The translations under genes were made by a program, and so were the position numbers. The notes beneath the pieces are model-generated. The model saw nothing but the letters and a program-made list of their open reading frames with translations, did not search any database and was not told where the DNA came from. From the NCBI RefSeq assembly GCF_028609865.1, contig NZ_CP063194.1, forward strand, positions 496,001-560,000: DNA of 64,000 bases, in the 5' to 3' direction. The DNA is from Corynebacterium jeddahense. Its GTDB lineage: Bacteria; Actinomycetota; Actinomycetes; Mycobacteriales; Mycobacteriaceae. Shown here piece after piece: positions 32,314 through 43,802 of the stretch. How positions within the stretch are numbered: position 1 is the stretch's first letter; each line of letters starts with the position of its first letter.

Positions 32314-32340
32314 TCCTGACGGCACAGTGTCACTAAATAC

Positions 32341-32444
32341 GGTTGCGTCCCTTAGTGTGGTGTAACGCTTGCTGACGGTGGCCGCCCCTGCATTTCCCAG
32401 GGCCCACCATCAGCAAGCGTCACACCAAACTAAGGGACACAACC
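32341..32444. mobile_element. MITE-like 104 bp palindrome
   Basis: Two 41-base arms (32341-32381 and 32404-32444) form an inverted repeat with four mismatches around a 22-base centre. The outer ends read GGTTGYGTCCCTTAGT, like transposon terminal repeats. No transposase is enclosed and I see no clear target duplication. Either a miniature element or the fused ends of an IS that lost its middle. Confidence 0.75.
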
Positions 32445-32535
32445 TTGGCTTGGGCAGAAGTCTGGTTCAACGAGCGCTGACAAACGCGGAAACCTGAGAA
32501 GATAAGACGCACCACAACCGCGAGCGTTCCCGGAA

Positions 32536-32913
32536 GTGGACCTTGACAATGGCGTGTTTGAGAATGTGCGGGCTCAGCTCAATGCATTGAGCGAAAGCGA
32601 GGTGGATGAGATTCTCGTGGCCAATGGCTACGACCCGGTGCAGCTACGCGATGCTGAAGCATAGGCAACTGCCAACGTTGCTCCCATCGTCTGGGGCGCT
32701 GGAGTTACGATTGCCTCGTTGGTTGCCGGTGCGTTGATTTCTACTGCGACGTACTTCAATCACCAGGAAAAGATGAAGCTCATCGACGAATGCGGACGGG
32801 CCTCCGGCTATCCCGAGGTAGATTCGCGTGACAGCGGAGGGGTGGATGGCACCACCGACGCCTATGAAGCCCAGGCAGCTGGCGGCTACAAATTTCAGTG
32901 CAGGAAGCGCTAG
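32536..32913 (+). pseudogene. Small membrane protein gene with in-frame TAG
   Basis: An open frame from the GTG at 32536 gives a soluble segment (VRAQLNALSESEVDEILVANGYDPVQL), then an in-frame TAG at 32662-32664, then continues in the same frame with a transmembrane helix (PIVWGAGVTIASLVAGALISTATYF) and an acidic tail ending GGYKFQCRKR. It reads as one ~125-residue protein split by a nonsense codon. The downstream half could also start at an internal codon. It lies directly upstream of the frameshifted relative of the 20.2 kb gene. Confidence 0.45.
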
Positions 32914-32942
32914 CGCACCACCCACACTGGAAAGGACCCACT

Positions 32943-33148
32943 ATGAACCGCACCACAGCCGTGAACGTGATTGCACTCGTGCTTTTATCGCATTCATTGT
33001 GGCTGGGCTCGTGTTGAGCAAGAGCTACTTCAATGCGAAGGAGCTGCAGGCGCTCCTTGACGGCGCCGCTGAGCAGGGAATCGGCTACGAAGTCCAAATT
33101 CATAACCCCTGGACCGGGGATTACTCCTTTCACCCCGAGGCGAGATAG
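32943..33148 (+). pseudogene. Frameshifted paralogue of the small membrane protein at 20.2 kb
   Basis: Begins MNRTTAVNVIALVL like the 20215 gene (MNKSTAISIAALVL), then loses one base in the CTTTTA run near 32984 and continues in another frame as AFIVAGLVLSKSYFNAKELQALLDGAAEQGIGYEVQIHNPWTGDYSF. The two copies are otherwise collinear over their whole length. A GGAAAGGA ribosome-binding site is kept. Confidence 0.7.
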
Positions 33149-33173
33149 CCGCGCGGGCGAACTACAGTGCAAC

Positions 33174-33215
33174 AAAAACGGCCGGTGCCGGGGCGCGAAC
33201 CCCCGACATCGGCCG
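33174..33215 (-). terminator. Intrinsic terminator of icd
   Basis: Minus-strand stem CGGCCGATGTCGGGG with CCCCGGCACCGGCCG (two wobble or mismatch positions), seven-base loop, then a T-run (33178-33174). It starts 17 bases after the icd stop. Confidence 0.8.
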
Positions 33216-33231
33216 ATCTCAGATCAGCGAG

Positions 33232-35427
<2,196 letters not shown>

Positions 35428-35494
35428 CTAAGTATGCGTTCAGAGTTCAGCCCCCAAGCGTACCGCGTCGCCTCCCCCGGTATGGTGCAAACGC

Positions 35495-36400
35495 ATGACA
35501 CTCACCATCGCGTCGGTCAACGTCAACGGCATCCGCGCAGCCACCAAAGTGCGCAACGAAGACAACATGGGCATGCTTGCATGGCTCGCCGAAACCCCTG
35601 CCGACGTGGTGTTGATGCAGGAAGTCCGCGCCACCGAAAAGGAGGCGACCGCGGCGCTCGCGCTCGCCCTCGAGCGCGGCTGGCACCTCGAGGTCGCCCC
35701 CGCCGCCGCAAAGGGCCGCGCCGGCGTCGGCATCCTCTCGCGCACCCCGCTTCACGACGTCACCTCCGGCATCCCCCAATTCGAAAACAGCGGACGCTTC
35801 ATCGCCGGCACGCTTGACGACGGCACCCGGGTCGCCTCCCTCTACCTCCCATCCGGCTCGGCGGGCACAGCGAAACAGGACGAGAAGTACCGCTTTCTGG
35901 ACGAATTCGAACCGCTCTTAGAACAGTGGGCGGGGGAGTACCCCGACATGGTCATCGGCGGGGACTGGAACATCTGCCACCGCCGCGAGGACCTGAAGAA
36001 CTGGAAGACGAACCACAAGAAATCCGGGTTCCTGCCGCACGAGCGCGCGTTCATGGACGCGGTGTTCGGGTGCTTCCCGGACGACGAGGCCCAGGACCTG
36101 GACCTGAAATCGGCCGAGGGGTGGGCTGGGGCAGTGGAGTATGCGGCCGGAGGTCGTCGGCAAGCAAACTGCTCTCCGCAGTGGTTCGACGTGGCGCGAA
36201 GGCTGCAGCCGGACGACGCCCCGTACACGTGGTGGACGTTCCGCGGACAGGCCTTCAACAACAACGCGGGCTGGCGAATCGACGTGCAGGCTGCGACCGC
36301 GAACATGATGGAGCGGGCGCAACGCACGTGGGTGGACAAGGCGCCGACGGTGGAACAGCGCTGGTCGGACCACTCGCCGCTTCTGGTGGAGTACCGCTAA
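35495..36400 (+). CDS. xthA: Exodeoxyribonuclease III (AP endonuclease)
   Basis: A 301-residue Mg-dependent endonuclease/exonuclease/phosphatase-fold enzyme that cleaves at abasic sites in base-excision repair. SVNVNGIRAA, LMQEVRA (metal Glu), YLPSG, GGDWNICH (catalytic Asp/Asn) and the C-terminal RIDVQ and SDHSPLLVEY with the catalytic His are present. A -10-like TATGGT (35481-35486) ends eight bases before the ATG, so the transcript is probably leaderless. It is divergent from icd, and its stop overlaps that of the convergent vapC-like gene. Confidence 0.92.
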   Translation: MTLTIASVNVNGIRAATKVRNEDNMGMLAWLAETPADVVLMQEVRATEKEATAALALALERGWHLEVAPAAAKGRAGVGILSRTPLHDVTSGIPQFENSGRFIAGTLDDGTRVASLYLPSGSAGTAKQDEKYRFLDEFEPLLEQWAGEYPDMVIGGDWNICHRREDLKNWKTNHKKSGFLPHERAFMDAVFGCFPDDEAQDLDLKSAEGWAGAVEYAAGGRRQANCSPQWFDVARRLQPDDAPYTWWTFRGQAFNNNAGWRIDVQAATANMMERAQRTWVDKAPTVEQRWSDHSPLLVEYR

Positions 36401-36789
36401 ATTCCGGGGGAGAGTGCTTCGATGCCTACCTCAGTGGCGGCTTCCAGCATGCGCTTGTCGTAGGTAATTACGGCGGAAGCGTCCAAGAGTAGCGCGCAAG
36501 CAAGGTGGATCGCGTCAAGGGATCTCAGATGTGCGCCGGGAAGGAGACCTGCTTGTCGGTAGACGGTGGCGTCAATCTCGTAGATGTCCAGGCTCGTCAG
36601 GAAAGTTGTGACGTCGCCTTGTTTGACCGCCGGATTACGCAACGCGGCTCTGCGCAGCTCGGTCTCAAGCAGAACAGATGACACCAACCGAGGTTGATCA
36701 GTTTGGATGGCCAGAATCAGCGCGGACGATTCCCGCTCCTTGACAATTAGCTTGGCTGCTGCGGAAGTATCCAGATACCAGGTCCCCAT
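36397..36789 (-). CDS. vapC: PIN-domain toxin, VapC family
   Basis: A 130-residue PIN ribonuclease. The acidic residues are Asp in YLDTSAAAKL, Glu in LLETELRRAA, Asp in LRSLDAIHLA and Asp in VITYDKRM, the four metal ligands of VapC toxins that cut tRNA or rRNA. Its start touches the end of the antitoxin gene, giving coupled translation. Composition is close to the core, so it may be a resident module. Confidence 0.88.
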   Translation of the reverse strand: MGTWYLDTSAAAKLIVKERESSALILAIQTDQPRLVSSVLLETELRRAALRNPAVKQGDVTTFLTSLDIYEIDATVYRQAGLLPGAHLRSLDAIHLACALLLDASAVITYDKRMLEAATEVGIEALSPGI

Positions 36790-37046
36790 TAGTCGTCCCG
36801 CAGGCCTTCGAGCATCTCTGAGGTGGGCATCGAGCTTTCAACGAGCGTGTCCACATCCATGTTGAGGGCACGTGTGGCGGGCCGGAGACGAAGGCCTCGA
36901 GCTTCGGATTGGTCCGAAGGGACCTGGGTGATCAATGCCATCTCCTGCCCCCGGTTTGTCACGATGAAGTTCTCTCCGTCGGCGACGGCGTGAAGGATCT
37001 TCCCGCTTGAGTTGCGGAGTTCGCGGTGGGGGATGCGTGCAGTCAT
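36789..37046 (-). CDS. Antitoxin of the Phd/YefM type
   Basis: An 85-residue antitoxin from the ATG at 37046. The N-terminal [39 protein letters not shown] is the Phd/YefM DNA-binding fold, and the C-terminus ([14 protein letters not shown]) would wrap the toxin. It is the first gene of the pair with vapC and probably represses its own promoter, which lies in the ~100-base gap shared with bioB. An upstream in-frame ATG at 37082 would overlap the bioB operator and is less likely. Confidence 0.85.
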   Translation of the reverse strand: MTARIPHRELRNSSGKILHAVADGENFIVTNRGQEMALITQVPSDQSEARGLRLRPATRALNMDVDTLVESSMPTSEMLEGLRDD

Positions 37047-37075
37047 GCTACGAGCGTAGCACTTGGACCAATTGC

Positions 37076-37136
37076 TGAACACCGTTCAACCGGGGCGCTA
37101 CACTGCGACACATTCCCTGTTGTTAAACGGCGTTCA
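37076..37136 (+). promoter_or_regulatory. bioB promoter with two BioQ-like boxes
   Basis: TGAAC-ACC-GTTCA (37076-37088) is a perfect 13 bp palindrome close to the BioQ box known from C. glutamicum (TGAAC-N3-GTTAC). A second, TAAAC-GGC-GTTCA (37124-37136), overlaps the bioB ribosome-binding site. Between them lies a -10-like TACACT (37099-37104). This fits repression by the TetR-type BioQ at two points. Confidence 0.7.
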
Positions 37137-37145
37137 GGAGTAACC

Positions 37146-38225
37146 ATGACAGTGCCAACCGATTCCCGCGACATCCTCGACATCGCCCGCGAAAAGGCCC
37201 TTGATCAGGGCATCGGGCTGGCCCAGGAGGAAATCCTTCGGGTCCTGGAAATTGAGGACGACCGCCTCCAGGAGCTACTCGACCTCGCCCACCAGGTGCG
37301 CATCAAGCACTGCGGTGTTGATGTGTCGCTCGAGGGCATCATCTCGCTGAAGACCGGCGGCTGCCCCGAGGACTGCCACTTCTGCTCGCAGTCCGGCCTG
37401 TTCGAGTCCCCGGTACGCGCGGTGACGCTGGACATCGCTGAGCTCGTGGAGGCTGCGAAGCAGTCCGAGAAGATGGGCGCGTCCGAGTTCTGCATCGTCG
37501 CGGCCGTGAAGGGCCCGTCCCCGGAGCTGCTGGGCCAGGTTGCCGAGGCCGTCACCGCGATCCACGACGAGGTGGACATCTCCATCTCCGCCTCCCTCGG
37601 GATCCTCACCCGCGAGCAGGCGCACCAGCTCGCACAGATGGGCGTGAAGCGCTACAACCACAACTTCGAAACCGCCGAGTCCTTCTTCCCCAACGTGGTA
37701 ACCACCCACACCTGGCAGGAGCGCAAGGACACCCTGGAAAACGTCCGCGCCGAGGGGATGGAGACCTGCTGCGGCGGCATCATCGGCCTGGGCGAAACGC
37801 TGGAGCAGCGCGCCGAATTCGCGGCTCAGCTCGCCGAGGTCGAACCGCACGAGGTGCCGATGAACTTCCTCGACCCGCGCCCGGGCACCCCGTTCGCGGA
37901 CCGCCCGCTCGTGCCCCAGGGCGAGGCGCTGCGCGCCGTCGCCGCGTTCCGCTTGGCCATGCCGTCCACCCAGCTGCGCTTCGCGGGCGGCACGGAGCTC
38001 GCGCTTGGCGACGACGGTACCGAGGCCGGCCTCCTCGGCGGAGCCAACGCCATCATCGGCGGCAACTACCTGACCACGTTCGGCCGTCCGATGGAGAAGG
38101 ACCGCGACGCCGTGGACCGGGTCATGGAGGGCGCGAAGCCGGGCATGAACCTGAACATCACGCCGGTGGGCGAGAAGGTCAACTCCGGCCACGGCGCGCT
38201 CTACGACACGATCAAGTCGCTGTAG
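37146..38225 (+). CDS. bioB: Biotin synthase BioB
   Basis: A 359-residue radical-SAM enzyme that inserts sulfur into dethiobiotin. The radical-SAM cluster motif is [13 protein letters not shown] (three Cys, about residues 74-82), followed by the [2Fe-2S] ligands later in the barrel and [12 protein letters not shown], with [10 protein letters not shown] near the C-terminus. The ATG at 37146 follows CAGGAG. Next gene is bsaP, ten bases away. Biotin made here serves the pyruvate and acyl-CoA carboxylases also encoded in this window. Confidence 0.95.
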   Translation: MTVPTDSRDILDIAREKALDQGIGLAQEEILRVLEIEDDRLQELLDLAHQVRIKHCGVDVSLEGIISLKTGGCPEDCHFCSQSGLFESPVRAVTLDIAELVEAAKQSEKMGASEFCIVAAVKGPSPELLGQVAEAVTAIHDEVDISISASLGILTREQAHQLAQMGVKRYNHNFETAESFFPNVVTTHTWQERKDTLENVRAEGMETCCGGIIGLGETLEQRAEFAAQLAEVEPHEVPMNFLDPRPGTPFADRPLVPQGEALRAVAAFRLAMPSTQLRFAGGTELALGDDGTEAGLLGGANAIIGGNYLTTFGRPMEKDRDAVDRVMEGAKPGMNLNITPVGEKVNSGHGALYDTIKSL

Positions 38226-38235
38226 CTTTCGGCTG

Positions 38236-38439
38236 ATGAAAATTCCCGACAACACGAACCTCGCCGACGCCGTCCTGTCTGGCGAGGTCCCCTGGCCGCT
38301 CAACCCCGAGCGGCCCTACGACGCCCCCCGCATCTGCCCGCTGTGCGGGCGGCGCATGGTGGTGAAGATTTCCCCGATGGCGTGGGAGGCCGCGTGCTCG
38401 CGCCACGGCATCCTGCGCTCGGAGTGGGTGGAGCGGTAG
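38236..38439 (+). CDS. bsaP: Biotin synthase auxiliary protein BsaP
   Basis: A 67-residue protein with a [11 protein letters not shown] motif (Cys34, Cys37) and a third Cys in ACSRHG (Cys54). Small Cys-containing proteins encoded just after actinobacterial bioB, called BsaP, are needed to keep BioB active, probably by serving its auxiliary cluster. Position and motif fit. It is probably cotranscribed with bioB. Confidence 0.78.
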   Translation: MKIPDNTNLADAVLSGEVPWPLNPERPYDAPRICPLCGRRMVVKISPMAWEAACSRHGILRSEWVER

Positions 38440-38446
38440 GACGAGA

Positions 38447-38608
38447 CTATGAATCAGCGAGGTCGCGAATCCGCTGGGTGATTACCACCTTGCCCTTGCC
38501 TTCGTCGTTTCGCTTGATAATCAGCTTTGCAGCAGCGATCTTCCCTTGGTCTCTCTTTACCGAGGAAGAGTTGGCGCGACGCTTCGGCTTAGGGGAGATT
38601 GTGGTCAT
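38447..38608 (-). CDS. Small basic protein, 53 residues
   Basis: An ATG at 38608 preceded by a perfect AAGGAGG site begins a 53-residue basic protein (TTISPKPKRRANSSSVKRDQ, then KIAAAKLIIKRNDEGKGKVVITQRIRDLADS). The start overlaps the end of the upstream membrane-protein gene by four bases, so the two are translationally coupled. I do not recognise the family. High Lys/Arg content suggests a nucleic-acid or partner-binding role, but this is a guess. Confidence 0.7.
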   Translation of the reverse strand: MTTISPKPKRRANSSSVKRDQGKIAAAKLIIKRNDEGKGKVVITQRIRDLADS

Positions 38609-39150
38609 TGTCGCGCCTCCTTTTGATCATGCGAACTCAAATTAGCTTCTTCGTCCCCTGATTGTAGTGAATCACCGTCGCCTTCCACTACGGCTTCCAG
38701 TATCTGGTCGATGAGAGCCTGTTGCTGTTCTCCTAGGAAAGGCAAACCATCGATTGAATCCAGCGTAGCCACACCTATTGCTACTGACGCGGGAGTGTTG
38801 GACGAACACAGTTCTGCTGCCCAGCGCAGATTTACGTACCACTCTTTTAATCGATCCTGCTGCACCTTCAGATCGTCTTGCCTACGCGTATCTCGAATGG
38901 TGTGATGCACTCCGGCCCAGGCAATTAATGCGGCGCCAATCGGACCCAAGAGTTTGCTTGCAAAGTCCAAGACCGCCTTGGCGCCGTCCGGAGTGCTTGC
39001 AGATAGCGCGACTGCATAGGCAATTGAGGTAAGAACCGATACGCTAGTAATTGCCCAGGGGAGAACCTGCCTCTTATATGTTTGCTCTTTTTCCGGCCTA
39101 TTGCTCAAGTTTCCCCCTCCAAGAACCAGATGTTTGTGTGGTTCAGCCAT
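38605..39150 (-). CDS. Hypothetical membrane protein, 181 residues
   Basis: Two membrane segments (VLPWAITSVSVLTSIAYAVAL, and LLGPIGAALIAWAGVHHTI after a short loop), then a charged coiled stretch (IRDTRRQDDLKVQQDRLKEWYVNLRWAAEL) and an acidic tail. The membrane-then-DTRRQ layout resembles small accessory membrane proteins of phage and defence regions, but I cannot name the family. First gene of a two-gene operon with the 53-residue protein, lying between core genes bsaP and trpS. Codon use is less GC-biased than the neighbours. Confidence 0.65.
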   Translation of the reverse strand: MAEPHKHLVLGGGNLSNRPEKEQTYKRQVLPWAITSVSVLTSIAYAVALSASTPDGAKAVLDFASKLLGPIGAALIAWAGVHHTIRDTRRQDDLKVQQDRLKEWYVNLRWAAELCSSNTPASVAIGVATLDSIDGLPFLGEQQQALIDQILEAVVEGDGDSLQSGDEEANLSSHDQKEARQ

Positions 39151-39208
39151 TCAGAATACTGAAAGCTACGGCAAGCTTCCTTGAGGGGAATCACATCAGG
39201 CAAGTTAA

Positions 39209-40225
<1,017 letters not shown>

Positions 40226-40292
40226 CTCCCGCCGCCGCGCGCCCTCCTCTACGATGTGATGCGGTAAACGACACACGTAAGAAGGGACGTCG

Positions 40293-41387
40293 ATGGCAAC
40301 CTCGACAGCGCCGTGGAAGGCGTACACCGACGAACATGGGATCGAGCGCGCCTCGAAACAGCAGACGGGCGGCTTCGAAGCCAAGGTGGAGAAGAAGTCC
40401 CCGGCGGCGGGGCACCTGCTGCGCATGAACGACCGCTTCGGCGCGGAGGGCGGCAACCAGTTCGCCGCCGGCATCACCTACTTCTCGGTGCTGTCGCTCT
40501 TCCCGCTGCTCATGCTCCTGTTCGCGGGCCTCGGCTTCTTCCTCAACGCCCGCCCGGACCTCATCCAGGACATCCAGGACCAGATCACCAAATCCCTCGA
40601 CGGGGACCTCGGGGACATGATGAACGACCTCGTCGACGCGGCCATCGACCAGCGCGGCACCGTCGCCGGCATCGGTTTGCTCACCACGCTGTGGTCGGGC
40701 CTGAGCTGGATGAACAACCTGCGCGTCGGCGTGTCCGCGATGTGGAAGGTGGACCCGAACGAGGGCGGCAACTTCGTCACCAAGAAGCTCTGGGACCTGC
40801 TTGGCCTCGTCGTGCTCATCGTCTTGTTCATCGTCGCGTTCGGCGTCACCGCCGTCGGCGTGTCCAGCTGGACCAGCACCGCGATGGAGCACCTCGGCAT
40901 CGGCGACTTCCCGGGCGCGCGCTTCCTCGTGTGGCTCGTCGGCTTCCTCGTGAGCGTCCTCGCCAGCTTCCTTGTCATGCTCTGGGTGAACCTGTACATG
41001 CCGCGCACGAAGGTGCCGGTGAAGTCGGGCCTGCTCGGCGCGCTCCTCGGCGCGGTGATCTTCGCCGTCCTACAGCAGTTCGCCGGCCTGGTCATCTCTT
41101 CGGCGACGGGCAACCCGGCGGGTGCGATCTTCGGGCCGATCATCACCCTCATGGTCGTGCTCTACCTCATCTGGCGCGTCGTGCTCTACGTCGCGGCGTG
41201 GACGGCCACCACCGAGGAATCCCTCGCGCTCGCGCCGGCGGAGGTGCCGGAGCCTGCCGTGATCAACGTGCGCTCCGGCGCGCTGCGCACCAACGAGGAG
41301 TCCCACACCGCGGGCAAGGCGCTCGGCGTGGGCGCGGCGCTCGGCGCTATCGGCGTCGGCGTCGCTTCGCTCCTGTCCCGAGACTGA
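40293..41387 (+). CDS. YihY/BrkB-family inner membrane protein
   Basis: A 364-residue protein with about six membrane helices. The family core is GAEGGNQFAAGITYFSVLSLFPLLML, with WSGLSWMNNLRVGVSAMWK and LLGALLGAVIFAVLQQF further on. Function is not settled; the ribonuclease BN name is wrong for this family. The ATG follows AAGGGA. The end overlaps the convergent carboxypeptidase gene by about 40 bases. Confidence 0.88.
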   Translation: MATSTAPWKAYTDEHGIERASKQQTGGFEAKVEKKSPAAGHLLRMNDRFGAEGGNQFAAGITYFSVLSLFPLLMLLFAGLGFFLNARPDLIQDIQDQITKSLDGDLGDMMNDLVDAAIDQRGTVAGIGLLTTLWSGLSWMNNLRVGVSAMWKVDPNEGGNFVTKKLWDLLGLVVLIVLFIVAFGVTAVGVSSWTSTAMEHLGIGDFPGARFLVWLVGFLVSVLASFLVMLWVNLYMPRTKVPVKSGLLGALLGAVIFAVLQQFAGLVISSATGNPAGAIFGPIITLMVVLYLIWRVVLYVAAWTATTEESLALAPAEVPEPAVINVRSGALRTNEESHTAGKALGVGAALGAIGVGVASLLSRD

Positions 41388-42642
41388 GCGCGGCCACCAC
41401 CGCGGCGAGCGCGAGCACGCCCGCCACGATGAGGTAGGCCCACCAGGACTTCCAGGCCGTCCCTTCCCCGGATCCGGATTCGGATCCCGCCCCAGCCGAG
41501 GGCGTGGGGGAGGGGGCGGCCTCCGTCGTGAGCGGCGCCGTCGTGGTCGCGGAGGCGGCCTCCAGCGTGGCGACGGAGCTTCGCACCCCGTACGCCTCGT
41601 GCAGCAGCATCTGCGCCTGCTCCCACGCGCGGTGGTCGTAGGCCGCGGTGTCCAGGACAACGGCCACGAGCCGGCGGCCGTCGTGGTTGACGGCGCCGAC
41701 GAAGGTGTGGTTCGCGTCGTCGGTGTAGCCGGTCTTGCCGCCGATGCCGTCCGGGTCGTTGAGGTAGAGCTTGTTGTCGTTCCACAGCTCGAAGGCGGGC
41801 TCCTCGCCGAAGCCGGGGAACGGGTAGTGCTCGGTGTCCGCGATGTCGGCGAAGGTGGGGTTGGCAAACGCGGCGCGGTACGCCAGCCCCATGTCCCACG
41901 CGGAGGTGGACATGCCGGGGCTGTCCAGCCCGGAGTAGGAGGTGGCGCGGGTATCGGTCATGCCCAGCTTCTTTGCCAGCTCGTTGACCTTGAGCAGCGT
42001 CACCTCGTCGCCTCCGAGCGCCTGGGCCAGCGCGTGGGCGCAGTCGTTGCCGGAGGAGAGGATGAGACCGTGCAGGAGGTCCTTGACTGTGTAGTCCCCG
42101 CCCTCGCCGATGCCGGCGCGGGAGCCCTCCTGGTTCGCGGACTCGGCCGAGACCGGCACCTTCTGGTCGAGCGGCAGCTCGTCGATGACGGTGAGCGCGA
42201 GCAGCACTTTGATGATGGAGGCGGGGCGGTAGCGCCCGTGCGGGTCCTTCATCGCCACCACCTCGCCGGAATCCAGGTCGGCGACGAGCCACGCGGAGGC
42301 GACCACGCCATCGGGCACCTTGTAGCCGTCGGCGGCGGTCACCCCGCACGGCCCGTCGTACGTGACGGGCAGGGGCAGCGGGCTGCTCGCGGAGCGCTCG
42401 GAGGTGGACACCGGCTCCGGCGGCCACGTCGCCTGCGGGCAGGCGTCAGTGTCCGGGGCGCGGCCGCGGCTCGGCGGCACCCAGCTGCCCGCGTCGTCGT
42501 AGTAGCCGGTCGTCGGCGCCGCCGAGGTCTGGGTTGTCGTGGTCGTCGCCGTTTCTTCGGCGTCCTGCGCTTGCGCAACCGTCGTCACGCATACGCCCAC
42601 GCTTATCGACGCCACCGCCGCGGCAATGCCCGCTCGCTTCAT
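41347..42642 (-). CDS. D-alanyl-D-alanine carboxypeptidase (penicillin-binding protein)
   Basis: A 431-residue exported peptidoglycan enzyme. After a signal peptide (cut near VAQA-QDAEE) and a Thr-rich linker come the three active-site motifs: SIIK (Ser142, Lys145), SGN (197-199) and KTG (303-305). A single C-terminal membrane helix followed by KRRRRR anchors it. It trims the terminal D-Ala of pentapeptides. The start directly abuts the stop of the TRIC-type gene, so the two are probably one operon. Confidence 0.9.
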   Translation of the reverse strand: MKRAGIAAAVASISVGVCVTTVAQAQDAEETATTTTTQTSAAPTTGYYDDAGSWVPPSRGRAPDTDACPQATWPPEPVSTSERSASSPLPLPVTYDGPCGVTAADGYKVPDGVVASAWLVADLDSGEVVAMKDPHGRYRPASIIKVLLALTVIDELPLDQKVPVSAESANQEGSRAGIGEGGDYTVKDLLHGLILSSGNDCAHALAQALGGDEVTLLKVNELAKKLGMTDTRATSYSGLDSPGMSTSAWDMGLAYRAAFANPTFADIADTEHYPFPGFGEEPAFELWNDNKLYLNDPDGIGGKTGYTDDANHTFVGAVNHDGRRLVAVVLDTAAYDHRAWEQAQMLLHEAYGVRSSVATLEAASATTTAPLTTEAAPSPTPSAGAGSESGSGEGTAWKSWWAYLIVAGVLALAAVVAALSLGTGAKRRRRR

Positions 42643-43764
42643 CTAGGAGCCTTTCTGGTTGTACCGGGCGACGAGCCGCTCGATGAGCTCGTCGGTCAGG
42701 GCCTCGTCCGAGAGAATGATATCGAGCATGTCCGCGTGCATCGCCTCGGTCTCCGCGGGATCCGGCGCCGCCGCGTCGTCGGCGTACGAATCGCCGCTGA
42801 AGTCCACGCCGATGCCGTCGAGGATCCCCTCGTCGGTGGCCGGGGCGACGCCCGCGGCGGCCAGCGTGTCCGCGTCGATGGCGGGGAACTGGGTGGTGAA
42901 CTCGGTGAGGAACTCGTCCGCGTCGCTGCGCGCGTCGGCCGGGCGCTTGCCCTTCTTGATGTCCGCCTCGATGCGGCGCTGCAGTGCCTTTTCCATCTGC
43001 CGGTGGCGCCACGAGCGCACCCGGGTGGGCTCCAGCTCGCGGGCGACGGCGCGGGACTTGTGCTCGGCCTTGCGCGCGAGGTGCGCGACCTGCGTCGCCG
43101 TCGCGTTGACGGTGGTGTTTACCGGCGCGAACTCCGAGTCGGTGGAAATGCGCCAGTTGCCGTAGTAGCCGAAGAGGAACATGACGAAGCTGACAACGGG
43201 CCCGAGGATCATGGCGAGGGCGAGGTAGCCGGTGGCGTTGCCGATGAGCGTGATCACCGCGCACGCCACGGCCGGGATGACGGTGGGCTGGTTGCCACCG
43301 AAGACGGCCGGTTCGCGGCCGGTGACCACGTCGCGGATCATGCCGCCGCCGGTCGCGGTGAACACGCCCATCATGATGGTCGGCAAGATCGGCAGCCCGT
43401 GCTGGATGGCCTTCGCCGCGCCCGTGGACGCCCACAGCGCGGAGACGAGCGCGTCGCCGTGGGACTGGAGGAACTCCCACGCGCGGCCCTTGAAGTAGGT
43501 GAACCTCGCGATGAGCGCCCCGGCGAAGGCGAGGATGAGATACTCCGGCTGGCTCATCGCGGCGACGGTGCCCTGATTGATCAGCACGTCGCGCAGCATG
43601 CCGCCGCCGAGGGCGGAGAGCATGGCGATGAAGAAGAACCCGACGATGTCGTAGCCGAGCTGGCGGGCGAGCGTGCCGCCGATGATGCCCATGAGCAGGA
43701 CGCCGGAGATGTCCAACCAGTAGTAGATGGAGCTAATGAGGGGGTCGACCTGGTCCACTGACAT
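42643..43764 (-). CDS. TRIC-type cation channel (UPF0126) with C-terminal extension
   Basis: A 373-residue membrane protein. Two TRIC half-repeats each carry a GGGMLRDV/GGGMIRDV motif (about residues 51-60 and 125-134) that lines the pore of these trimeric channels. The last ~160 residues form a soluble tail rich in Asp/Ala and charged helices, not part of the basic family and probably actinobacterial. Likely conducts K+ or Na+ or a related counter-ion. Abuts the carboxypeptidase gene. Confidence 0.82.
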   Translation of the reverse strand: MSVDQVDPLISSIYYWLDISGVLLMGIIGGTLARQLGYDIVGFFFIAMLSALGGGMLRDVLINQGTVAAMSQPEYLILAFAGALIARFTYFKGRAWEFLQSHGDALVSALWASTGAAKAIQHGLPILPTIMMGVFTATGGGMIRDVVTGREPAVFGGNQPTVIPAVACAVITLIGNATGYLALAMILGPVVSFVMFLFGYYGNWRISTDSEFAPVNTTVNATATQVAHLARKAEHKSRAVARELEPTRVRSWRHRQMEKALQRRIEADIKKGKRPADARSDADEFLTEFTTQFPAIDADTLAAAGVAPATDEGILDGIGVDFSGDSYADDAAAPDPAETEAMHADMLDIILSDEALTDELIERLVARYNQKGS

Positions 43765-43802
43765 AGGTCAGCATTCTAGAGGTGGCACGAATGTGGGGCA
43801 TG

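Noticed and set aside
32445-32480. Transposase C-terminus (AWAEVWFNER and stop) next to the MITE-like palindrome
   Set aside because: Only about a dozen codons are open and they match no family I can name, so it cannot be supported as an IS remnant.
20422-33231. Prophage explanation for the island
   Set aside because: No integrase, capsid, terminase, lysis or phage repressor genes are visible. The content is bacteriocin, metabolite, IS and plasmid-type debris.
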